The notes under the pieces: generated by a model
What the model saw: only the letters and a program-made list of their open reading frames with translations
Told to the model about the DNA's origin: nothing
Databases searched by the model: none
Program-made: the position numbers and the translations under genes
In this document: positions 1-5,853 of the stretch, piece by piece
Layout: each line of letters opens with the position of its first letter
How positions within the stretch are numbered: the stretch's first letter is position 1
Source of the DNA: Ramlibacter sp.
GTDB taxonomy: Bacteria; Pseudomonadota; Gammaproteobacteria; Burkholderiales; Burkholderiaceae_C
Assembly (NCBI GenBank): GCA_028292185.1
Contig: JAQGMT010000044.1
Location: 1-6,679, forward strand
Length of the DNA: 6,679 nt
Direction of reading: 5' to 3'

Positions 1-1213
1 CGTCCTCCAGCCCGCTTTGCGCCGGCTGCGCGCTCTTTTCCAGCAGCACTTCGAAGCGGCCGCCTTGCATGCCCAAGCCTTGCATCGAGTGCGTGACCGC
101 CTTGGCCAGTTGTGGCGCGGCTTTCGCGCGGGCCTTGGACACGGTGCGCGCCTCGGCCATGTAGCCGTCGGCGGCTTTTTTCTCCGCGCTCTCGAGCGCC
201 GCCAGGTCGGCCGCGGCATCGAGCTGCGTCAATTCCGCTTTCCATGAGGCCAGCAGGCCGGGCAGCTCAGGCGGGGTGCGCTTGTAGCGGCGCGACAGCG
301 ACATCCACAGGGACATGCGCTCGTCGAGTTCGGCCAGGCGTTGCGGATCGAGGTCGGTCTTGCGCAGGTAAGCGTGCAGCGTGTGCGCGGCGTCTTCCGC
401 CTGCGCCAGGCTGGAGGCCAGCACCTGCGCGAGTTCGGCGAAGGCGGGCTCCACGTGTTCCTGTGCTTGCAGCAAGCTTTGCGCTTGCGAGAGGGCAACG
501 GTGGCGCTGCCGTCCTCGCCTTGCAGCACCTGCAGCGCCGCTTGCGCGGCTTCGAGCAGTGACTGCGAATTGGCCAGGCGCCCATGCTGGGTATTGAGGT
601 CCTCCCACTCGTCGGCGCCGGGTGCGAGCTTGTCCACTTCGCCGATCTGCCAGGCCAGCCGCTCGCGTTCGCGCTGCAGCGAATCTTGCGCGGCGCGCGC
701 GTCGGCCAAGGTCTTTTGCGCCAGGCGCCATGCCTGCCAGAGTTGCTGCAAGGCTTGCGTGTTCACGCCCGCGTAAGCATCCAGCAGCCCGCGCACGGCC
801 TCGGGGCGCGTGAGGCTTTGCCACGCGTGCTGGCCGTGGATATCGAGCAGCTGGTCGGCCAGTTCGCGCAGCTGCGTCGCCGTGGCGGGCACGCCATTGA
901 TCCAGGCGCGGCTCTTGCCCTGCGCGTCGATGCTGCGGCGCAGGAGCAGGCTGTCTTCGGATTCGAAGCCCGCTTCCTGCAGCCAGGGCGCAAGGGCGGG
1001 CGGAAGGTCGAACTCGGCGCTGATGTCGGCACGCGCCGCGCCTTCGCGCACCACGCCGGCATCGGCGCGCGCGCCGAGCGCCAGTTGCAAGGCATCCACC
1101 AGGATGGACTTGCCGGCGCCGGTTTCGCCGGTGAGCACGCTGAAGCCGCCGGCCAGCTCGAGTTCGAGCTGGCGCACGATGACGAAATCACGCAGGGTGA
1201 TGCGCTTCAACAT
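1..1213 (-). CDS. recN: DNA repair ATPase RecN, C-terminal part cut off by window edge
   Basis: RecN is an SMC-like cytoplasmic ATPase that acts at double-strand breaks in recombinational repair. The frame is open from the ATG at 1213 to the left edge, giving 404 codons of a protein usually near 550 residues. It therefore lacks the last quarter or so, where the ABC signature and Walker B motifs lie. Visible are the N-terminal MLKRITLRDFVIV strand, the Walker A motif GETGAGKS (residues 29-36), and the RecN-typical IHGQH segment (125-129). After these come long Ala/Leu/Gln/Glu-rich stretches that fit the coiled-coil arms. The gene starts 16 bases after the nadK stop on the same strand, so the two are probably cotranscribed. 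Only a weak purine stretch (GCGAG) precedes the ATG, and I see no complete LexA box in the gap. The truncation is due to the window edge; no internal stop or frameshift was found when I read the frame. Confidence 0.95.
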   Translation of the reverse strand, partial: MLKRITLRDFVIVRQLELELAGGFSVLTGETGAGKSILVDALQLALGARADAGVVREGAARADISAEFDLPPALAPWLQEAGFESEDSLLLRRSIDAQGKSRAWINGVPATATQLRELADQLLDIHGQHAWQSLTRPEAVRGLLDAYAGVNTQALQQLWQAWRLAQKTLADARAAQDSLQRERERLAWQIGEVDKLAPGADEWEDLNTQHGRLANSQSLLEAAQAALQVLQGEDGSATVALSQAQSLLQAQEHVEPAFAELAQVLASSLAQAEDAAHTLHAYLRKTDLDPQRLAELDERMSLWMSLSRRYKRTPPELPGLLASWKAELTQLDAAADLAALESAEKKAADGYMAEARTVSKARAKAAPQLAKAVTHSMQGLGMQGGRFEVLLEKSAQPAQSGLED

Positions 1214-1229
1214 GGGCGTGCGCTCGCCA

Positions 1230-2123
1230 TCAGTTGCCCTCGTACCAATGCAGCTTCTTGCGCAGCGTGTCGAAGTAGGTCCAGCCGCGGGGATGCAGGA
1301 AGCGCACGCGATGTTCCGAACGTTTCACCGTCACGCGGTCGCCCTTGAGCAGCGATGCGAGCGACTGCATGTCGAAATTGGCGCTGGCGTCGCGCCCCGA
1401 GACCAGCTCGATGCAGATCTCCGAGGCGTCCGGAACCACCACCGGCCGGTTGGACAAGGTGTGCGGCGCGATCGGCACCAGCACCCAGCCCGGCGTGGAC
1501 GGATGCAGCAGGGGGCCGCCGGCGGACAGTGCGTAGGCGGTCGAGCCGGTGGGCGAGGCGATGATCACGCCGTCGGCGCGCTGGTTGGCCACGAAATGGC
1601 CGTCGATGTCCACTTTCAGTTCCACCATGCCCGACGTGGCGCCGCGATTGACCACCACATCGTTCATCGCCAGCGCATCGAAGACGCAATGCCCGTCGCG
1701 CATCACGCGCGCGTGCATCAGGCTGCGGAAATCTTCCTCGTACTCGCCGGCGAGCATCGGCGTGAGCGTGGTGCGGAACTTGTCCAGCGGAATGTCGGTG
1801 ATGAATCCCAGCCGCCCCTGGTTGATGCCGATCAGCGGCACCCCGTGGTGCGCCAGCTGCCGGCCAATGCCCAACATGGTGCCGTCGCCGCCCACCACCA
1901 GCACCAGATCGCACTGCGCCCCGATAGCCGGAACGTCAAGCGTGGTGTACCCTGTGATACCGGAGGCGGCAGCGGTGTCATGCTCCAGGATCACTTCGCA
2001 ACCCTGGTCGGCCAGGAACTGCGCGATGTCCTCGAGCGCGGCGCGCGACGACCCGGCCGCCGATCCCGCAAGCGCGGCGTGGTACTTGCCCACGATGGCG
2101 ACTTGGCGGAATTGGGATTTCAT
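1230..2123 (-). CDS. nadK: NAD kinase
   Basis: NAD kinase phosphorylates NAD+ to NADP+ in the cytoplasm using ATP or polyphosphate, and is the main source of NADP(H). The 297-residue product has the family length and all the hallmark motifs. These are GGDGT (residues 78-82, nucleotide phosphate binding), the ND pair of the NE/D motif (154-155), and the Gly-rich GSTAYALSAGGP (193-204). The segment GINQGRLGFITDI (99-111) between them is also characteristic. I start it at the ATG at 2123 (MKSQFRQVAIVGKYH). The frame can be extended two codons to a TTG at 2129, but homologues I know begin at the ATG. No clear Shine-Dalgarno precedes either start. It lies upstream of recN on the same strand and divergent from hrcA, a common betaproteobacterial order. 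Confidence 0.96.
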   Translation of the reverse strand: MKSQFRQVAIVGKYHAALAGSAAGSSRAALEDIAQFLADQGCEVILEHDTAAASGITGYTTLDVPAIGAQCDLVLVVGGDGTMLGIGRQLAHHGVPLIGINQGRLGFITDIPLDKFRTTLTPMLAGEYEEDFRSLMHARVMRDGHCVFDALAMNDVVVNRGATSGMVELKVDIDGHFVANQRADGVIIASPTGSTAYALSAGGPLLHPSTPGWVLVPIAPHTLSNRPVVVPDASEICIELVSGRDASANFDMQSLASLLKGDRVTVKRSEHRVRFLHPRGWTYFDTLRKKLHWYEGN

Positions 2124-2175
2124 CGGCAAATTACATCATTAAAATGTTCGACAGGCGTGTGAATTAGCTCCAATC
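2124..2175. promoter_or_regulatory. Short divergent intergenic region between nadK and hrcA
   Basis: This 52-base gap must hold at least part of the start signals for both nadK and hrcA. It is markedly A/T-rich for its surroundings (around 2127-2145). I could not place a convincing -35/-10 pair on either strand, so transcription may start within the opposite coding regions. There is no CIRCE element (TTAGCACTC-N9-GAGTGCTAA), no clear sigma-32 promoter, and no good Shine-Dalgarno before either start codon. On the minus strand a CTGT half-site near 2150 resembles half of a LexA box, but its ACAG partner is missing. Confidence 0.4.
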
Positions 2176-3177
2176 ATGCTCGATGACCGTGCCAAGTTGT
2201 TGTTGAAAGCCCTGGTCGAGCGCTACATCGCCGAGGGGCAGCCGGTGGGCTCGCGAACGCTGTCGCGCGCCTCGGGCCTGGACCTCTCGGCCGCCACCAT
2301 CCGCAACGTGATGTCCGACCTCGAGGAGCTGGGCCTCATCGCCAGCCCCCACACCTCGGCGGGCCGCATTCCCACCGCGCGCGGCTATCGCCTGTTCGTG
2401 GACACCATGCTGACGGCGCAGCGCGAACATCTCACGCCACCCACCTTGGCGGCCGACCAGCCGCAGAAGGTGATCACCAACGCGGCCCAACTGCTGTCCA
2501 ACCTGTCGCAGTTTGTCGGCGTGGTGATGGCGCCGCGCCGCAGCTCGGTGTTCCGCCACATCGAGTTCCTGCGCCTGTCGGAAAAGCGCTTCCTGGTGAT
2601 CATCGTCTCGCCGGACGGCGACGTGCAGAACCGGGTGGTGTTCACCGCCACCGACTACACGCAAACGCAGCTGATCGAAGCCGCCAACTTTCTCAACGCC
2701 AACTACGCCGGCATGGCGATCGAGACGGTGCGTGAGCGGCTGAAAACCGAAGTGGAGCAACTGCGCGGCGAGATCGGCGCGCTGATGCAGACAGCGGTGC
2801 AGGCGAGTTCGGACGCGATGAGCGAACAGAACGAAGTGGTGATCTCGGGCGAGCGCAACCTGCTGGCGGTGAGCGACTTTTCCAGCGACATGAGCCAGCT
2901 GCGCCGCGCCTTCGACCTGTTCGAGCAGAAGACGCAGCTGATGCGCCTGCTGGAAGTGTCGGGACAGGCCGCCGGCGTGCGGATCTTCATCGGCGGCGAA
3001 AGCAAGGTGGTCCCCTTCGAGGAACTGTCCGTCGTCAGCGCGCCGTATGAAGTGGACGGCCAGGTGGTCGGCACCGTCGGCGTCATTGGCCCCACCCGCA
3101 TGCCCTACGACCGCATGATCCAGATCGTGGACATCACCTCCAAGCTGGTGAGCAATGCGCTGAGCCACAACAAGTAG
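2176..3177 (+). CDS. hrcA: Heat-inducible transcription repressor HrcA
   Basis: HrcA is a cytoplasmic dimeric repressor that binds CIRCE operators upstream of chaperone genes such as groESL, and GroEL activity modulates it. The 333-residue product has the usual family length. The N-terminal winged helix shows TIRNVMSDLEELG (residues 41-53, recognition region), SPHTSAGRIPT (57-67, wing) and GYRLFVD (70-76). A GAF-like middle part and the C-terminal VGVIGPTRMPYDR segment followed by a helix ending LSHNK complete the architecture. The start MLDDRAKLLLKALVERYI matches the family N-terminus, so I keep the ATG at 2176 although the upstream bases (GAATTAGCTCCAATC) hold no real Shine-Dalgarno. No CIRCE site precedes it, so autoregulation is not evident from this sequence. 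In related genomes I recall hemH (ferrochelatase) commonly following; here it is replaced by a truncated tRNA and foreign-looking DNA. Confidence 0.96.
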   Translation: MLDDRAKLLLKALVERYIAEGQPVGSRTLSRASGLDLSAATIRNVMSDLEELGLIASPHTSAGRIPTARGYRLFVDTMLTAQREHLTPPTLAADQPQKVITNAAQLLSNLSQFVGVVMAPRRSSVFRHIEFLRLSEKRFLVIIVSPDGDVQNRVVFTATDYTQTQLIEAANFLNANYAGMAIETVRERLKTEVEQLRGEIGALMQTAVQASSDAMSEQNEVVISGERNLLAVSDFSSDMSQLRRAFDLFEQKTQLMRLLEVSGQAAGVRIFIGGESKVVPFEELSVVSAPYEVDGQVVGTVGVIGPTRMPYDRMIQIVDITSKLVSNALSHNK

Positions 3178-3188
3178 GCTCTTACAAT
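3160..3188 (+). promoter_or_regulatory. Candidate promoter of the truncated tRNA
   Basis: A TACAAT hexamer (3183-3188, one mismatch to the -10 consensus) lies just after the hrcA stop codon. It is followed by a G/C-rich stretch up to the tRNA-like sequence at 3198, which resembles the discriminator of stable-RNA promoters. The matching -35 position at 17-base spacing (CTGAGC, 3160-3165, inside the end of hrcA) is poor. The call rests mainly on the -10 box and its distance from the tRNA 5' end. Confidence 0.35.
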
Positions 3189-3197
3189 CGGTGCGTC

Positions 3198-3215
3198 GGG
3201 GCGTTAGCTCAGCTG
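3198..3215 (+). pseudogene. Truncated 5' end of a tRNA gene
   Basis: The 18 bases GGGGCGTTAGCTCAGCTG fit tRNA numbering exactly: seven acceptor-strand bases GGGGCGT, T8, A9, the D-stem GCTC (10-13), and AGCTG (14-18) of the D loop. A real tRNA would continue with a second G and a pairing GAGC, but the next bases are CATGCCATCC and no D-stem partner, anticodon arm, T arm or CCA follows. The gene is therefore broken in the D loop. The G-rich start and GCTCAGCTG would suit alanine, valine or lysine tRNAs, but the isotype cannot be assigned. An 18-base match could be chance; the upstream TACAAT box and the location in a gap after hrcA argue that it is a real remnant. Confidence 0.5.
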
Positions 3216-3246
3216 CATGCCATCCTCCGGACTCGATGACTCGTGG
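3216..3246. other. Junction sequence between the broken tRNA and the accessory module
   Basis: These 31 bases lie between the point where tRNA similarity ends and the stop codon of the convergent sulfatase gene. They contain a six-base direct repeat GACTCG at 3230-3235 and 3238-3243. I see no hairpin with a T tract that would terminate hrcA or the sulfatase operon, and no recognisable insertion-sequence end. The stretch is best read as the start of the inserted or rearranged DNA. Confidence 0.3.
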
Positions 3247-4722
3247 CTAACCGAATACTGGCGCGATGCCCGGTGCCGGGGTGGCGCCGAAACCGCCACG
3301 GCTTATTACCGCTTCGCGCCCACCACTGGCTTCCACTAGAAGGCGCTGATCGGCCTTGGCCTGGGCATCAACAACCGAAGGGTCGGCTACCCTGCTCAGT
3401 TCTTCTCGCAAATCTTCCACGGTGCCGGCGAACTCTGGCAACGTTGCCAGGTCATGCAATTCCTCGGGGTCGTCGGCGAGGTTGAATAGCTGGGGTGCCA
3501 AGCCTTCGTAGTGAATCAACTTCCAATTGCCTCGGCGCAGCATGAAGGCCCCGGTGGCGGCGCCCGCGGCATGATATTCGGAGAACACGCAGCGCTGGCG
3601 GTCATCGGCCGCATGTGCGGTGTCCAGCAATGAGCGGCCGGGCCAGTCTCTTGGCGTCGGCAGGCCAAACCAGTCCAGGAGCGTAGGGCCCACATCCACC
3701 AGCGAGACCGGTGTACGTACGGTGGGCCGGAGCAGGCGGCCTGGAGCGCGCATCAACAGGGGCACCCTTGCGGACTCTTCATACATTGTGGATTTGCCCC
3801 AGAGGCCGCGTGCGCCCATGTTGTCGCCATGGTCGGCCGTATAGATAACCAGAGCCTCATCAGCCAAGCCCGACGCCTCGATGGCCTTGCACAGTTGACC
3901 GAAGTGCCAGTCCATGAAGCTGCACAATGCGCCATAGGATAGCAACGCGCGCCGCCTCAGGTCGTCGTCGAAAAGCATGGGCTCTTGTGCAAAGCAGGCG
4001 CGCAGCGCAGCATCGAACGGATGGTCAGTCGGCCGGTCTTCGGGGTGGCACCGCTTGGGTAGCGGGATGTCCTCCAGCCGGTATTTTTTTGCGAACTCTT
4101 CAGGTGCGATCAGGGGAAAATGCGGCGCCACGAAAGAGGCAAATAGCAACCAGGGCTTGTCACTGCCCGCATGCTCAGCGATCCATTCCGTACTGGCCTG
4201 TGCTACCGAGCGGTCGTAGGCGGTGTAGCTGCTCTCCCCGATCCCGATTTCCTTGACGAAGGCCTTGGCTTTGTGGCGTACGGGTAGCGGTTCACGTACC
4301 GACCCGAGCACATCCCCTTGGCCCTCGACCACGTGCATGGGCAGAAGCTGCCGAGTGAAGCCGGTGTCATCGTGTTCATTACGAAAATGCAACTTGCCGA
4401 TGGAAGTCACGTCGATTCCGGCATCGCCTAGCAGATGGGTCCAACCTCGCGGCTCGCCGGTGTACGGCATTGCGTTATCCCAGTTTCGCGTCTGATGTGC
4501 GTAGCGGCCAGAAGTAAAGGCAGCGCGCGCCGGTATGCAAATGGGCGAATTGGTGTAGGCAGCGGTAAACGCTGACGCACCGCGGGCGAATTCGTCAATG
4601 AAGGGAGTCTTGATCCAGGGGTGGCCTTGTCCTGACACTGCAAGCCCTGAGTGCTCATCGGACATAACGACGATGGCAACCCGGCTCTTCTTGCCCGCTC
4701 CTTGCTGTTTGTGGATGCTCAT
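3247..4722 (-). CDS. Type I sulfatase (alkaline phosphatase superfamily), cytoplasmic
   Basis: Type I sulfatases cleave sulfate esters (some family members cleave phosphonate or phosphate monoesters) using a formylglycine made from a Cys or Ser. The 491-residue product has the full active-site set. There is an N-terminal metal site SDEH (D22, E23) and the formylglycine motif C62-I-P-A-R66, followed by TSGRYAHQTR. GKLH (K110, H112), PHFP (H201) and TADHGDNMGARGLWGK (metal residues D297 and H298, K310) complete it. The Cys-type motif calls for an aerobic formylglycine-generating enzyme, not encoded here. No signal peptide is visible, so the enzyme should be cytoplasmic. It resembles choline-sulfatase-like and phosphonate monoester hydrolase-like members; the substrate is unknown. 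The ATG lies 3 bases after the stop of the binding-protein gene, with a GGAAG stretch inside that gene's end as the likely Shine-Dalgarno, so translation is probably coupled. The tail through ATPAPGIAPVFG looks complete. Confidence 0.9.
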   Translation of the reverse strand: MSIHKQQGAGKKSRVAIVVMSDEHSGLAVSGQGHPWIKTPFIDEFARGASAFTAAYTNSPICIPARAAFTSGRYAHQTRNWDNAMPYTGEPRGWTHLLGDAGIDVTSIGKLHFRNEHDDTGFTRQLLPMHVVEGQGDVLGSVREPLPVRHKAKAFVKEIGIGESSYTAYDRSVAQASTEWIAEHAGSDKPWLLFASFVAPHFPLIAPEEFAKKYRLEDIPLPKRCHPEDRPTDHPFDAALRACFAQEPMLFDDDLRRRALLSYGALCSFMDWHFGQLCKAIEASGLADEALVIYTADHGDNMGARGLWGKSTMYEESARVPLLMRAPGRLLRPTVRTPVSLVDVGPTLLDWFGLPTPRDWPGRSLLDTAHAADDRQRCVFSEYHAAGAATGAFMLRRGNWKLIHYEGLAPQLFNLADDPEELHDLATLPEFAGTVEDLREELSRVADPSVVDAQAKADQRLLVEASGGREAVISRGGFGATPAPGIAPVFG

Positions 4723-4725
4723 GGA

Positions 4726-5769
4726 TCAGGCTTCCATTTTGATGCCACTGTCTTTCACCACTCTGCGCCACACTGCCTGATCCTTCTCTACGTACTCGGC
4801 AAATGCGGCTGTTGACATAGGCATCGCGTCGACCCCTTCCTTTGCGAGTCTTTCCTTGATATCGGGCGTTAGCAGCATCCGTTGGGTGGCTTCGTGCAGC
4901 CGCACTGTGACAGCTTGCGGCAGCTTGGCTGGCCCCATTAATCCCACCCACTGGACAGCATCAAACTCTCCCAGCCCCAACTCGCCCAACGTTGGTACGT
5001 TGGGCAGCAGGGAGTGGCGGCGGGGGCCCGTGATCGCCAGGGCGCGCAGCCGGCCCGCCTTGATGTACTGCACAGCTCCTGCCAGTCCAGGCATGGCGTA
5101 TTGCACCTGACCTCCCATGATGTCGGTCATCACAGGCGCGATACCCTTGTACGGCACATGTACGATGTCGAGGTGCGTCGCCAGCTTGAGGTGCTCAAAC
5201 ACCAGATGGGTGATGGTGCCCGGGCCCCCCGACCCAAAACTGTACTTGGCAGGCTTTGCACGACACTCTGCCAAGAACGCCGCAAAGTCAGCCGGCCCTC
5301 CTTGCGCCCGACACACCAGTACGTTAGGTGCACCGCCGATCATGGCAATTGGGGTAAAGCTCCGCGTTGGATCGTATGGCAGCTTGCGAATGGCAGGAAG
5401 CGTGCCGTGGGTGCTGACGAAACCCAGCAGCAGGGTATAACCGTCCGGCTCGCTACGGGCGACTGCCTGTGAGCCTATCTGGCCACCGGCTCCGCCCTGG
5501 TTGTCGATCACAAAGGTTTTTCCCAGGGCGCGGGTTAAGTAGTCGCCTGCGATTCGACCGATGATATCGGTTCCGCCTCCCGCTGGAGTTGGCACTATCA
5601 GCCTGATCGGCTGTGCCGGATATGTATCGGCGAGGCTCAGACGGCTGAAGGGGGCAACGGCTGCGCCGACAATGGCGCTCACTATCACTTGGCGCCTTGA
5701 AACTTGCCGTGTGTGCTGGCTGCGAGGTCTAAGCGCGTCGTAGTGCGTCAGTCCCTGTCTCCTAATCAT
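4726..5769 (-). CDS. Tripartite tricarboxylate (TctC/Bug-type) periplasmic solute-binding protein
   Basis: TctC/Bug proteins bind small carboxylates or related solutes in the periplasm and deliver them to TctA/TctB membrane subunits; many are orphans without a linked transporter. The product is 347 residues, slightly longer than the usual 320-330 because of a 23-residue leader before the export signal. SRRQVIV (24-30) is twin-arginine-like, followed by a hydrophobic stretch and a likely cleavage site after LSLA (A47). The mature part carries family motifs: PIRLIVPTPAGGGTDIIGR (54-72), NQGGAGGQIGS (90-100), PDGYTLL (108-114), SGGPGTITHL (180-189) and VPYKG (205-209). The ATG at 5769 has no good Shine-Dalgarno, whereas AGGAGA sits just inside the frame without a standard start after it, so the true start is somewhat uncertain. 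No tctA or tctB is in the window. It is the first gene of a pair with the sulfatase and divergent from a LysR regulator. Confidence 0.92.
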   Translation of the reverse strand: MIRRQGLTHYDALRPRSQHTRQVSRRQVIVSAIVGAAVAPFSRLSLADTYPAQPIRLIVPTPAGGGTDIIGRIAGDYLTRALGKTFVIDNQGGAGGQIGSQAVARSEPDGYTLLLGFVSTHGTLPAIRKLPYDPTRSFTPIAMIGGAPNVLVCRAQGGPADFAAFLAECRAKPAKYSFGSGGPGTITHLVFEHLKLATHLDIVHVPYKGIAPVMTDIMGGQVQYAMPGLAGAVQYIKAGRLRALAITGPRRHSLLPNVPTLGELGLGEFDAVQWVGLMGPAKLPQAVTVRLHEATQRMLLTPDIKERLAKEGVDAMPMSTAAFAEYVEKDQAVWRRVVKDSGIKMEA

Positions 5770-5803
5770 TTATGTGGGCGTGGCCGCTCAGTCTACGGAG
5801 CGC

Positions 5804-5818
5804 TTCGCAGATGCGGAA
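5804..5818. promoter_or_regulatory. Candidate LysR-type operator (imperfect palindrome)
   Basis: TTCGCAGATGCGGAA is an inverted repeat around GA: TTCGCA on the left pairs with TGCGGAA on the right, with one extra G. It lies in the divergent gap, directly downstream of the candidate -10 box of the binding-protein gene and upstream of that of the regulator gene. LysR-type regulators usually bind imperfect dyads in such gaps. The position supports the role; the sequence alone does not prove it. Confidence 0.35.
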
Positions 5819-5846
5819 ATACAATCTCGGCAGAGTCCCCAGACAA
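5818..5846 (-). promoter_or_regulatory. Candidate promoter of the binding-protein/sulfatase operon
   Basis: Read on the minus strand, TTGTCT (5846-5841) and TGTATT (5823-5818) each match four of six consensus bases and are exactly 17 bases apart. This would give a leader of roughly 40 bases before the ATG at 5769. On the plus strand a TACAAT box at 5820-5825 could be the -10 of the regulator gene, with no clear -35. The two divergent promoters would therefore overlap, so their use could be mutually exclusive. Confidence 0.4.
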
Positions 5847-5853
5847 AAATTGA

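Noticed and set aside
2140..2160. Possible LexA box controlling nadK-recN
   Set aside because: Only one half (CTGT on the minus strand) is present; the ACAG half at the proper spacing is missing.
810..2162. 450-codon plus-strand open frame across recN and nadK
   Set aside because: It lies antisense to two genes with clear family motifs. Its translation is low-complexity (Arg/Ala/His-rich) with no recognisable domain, as expected for shadow frames in G+C-rich DNA.
2164..3168. 334-codon minus-strand open frame opposite hrcA
   Set aside because: It is a near full-length shadow of hrcA, rich in His/Ala/Gly/Arg with no domain. HrcA on the other strand has unmistakable motifs.
3230..3243. Direct repeat GACTCG-AT-GACTCG as an insertion target duplication or attachment site
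   Set aside because: The copies are only two bases apart and do not flank any element, so they are probably chance.
3198..3275. A complete tRNA gene after hrcA
   Set aside because: After the first 18 bases there is no D-stem partner, anticodon arm, T-arm GTTC motif or CCA, so only a stub can be supported.
3250..3310. G+C-rich inverted repeats near the sulfatase stop as a transcription terminator
   Set aside because: They lie inside the coding tail of the sulfatase, are imperfect, and no T tract follows on either strand.
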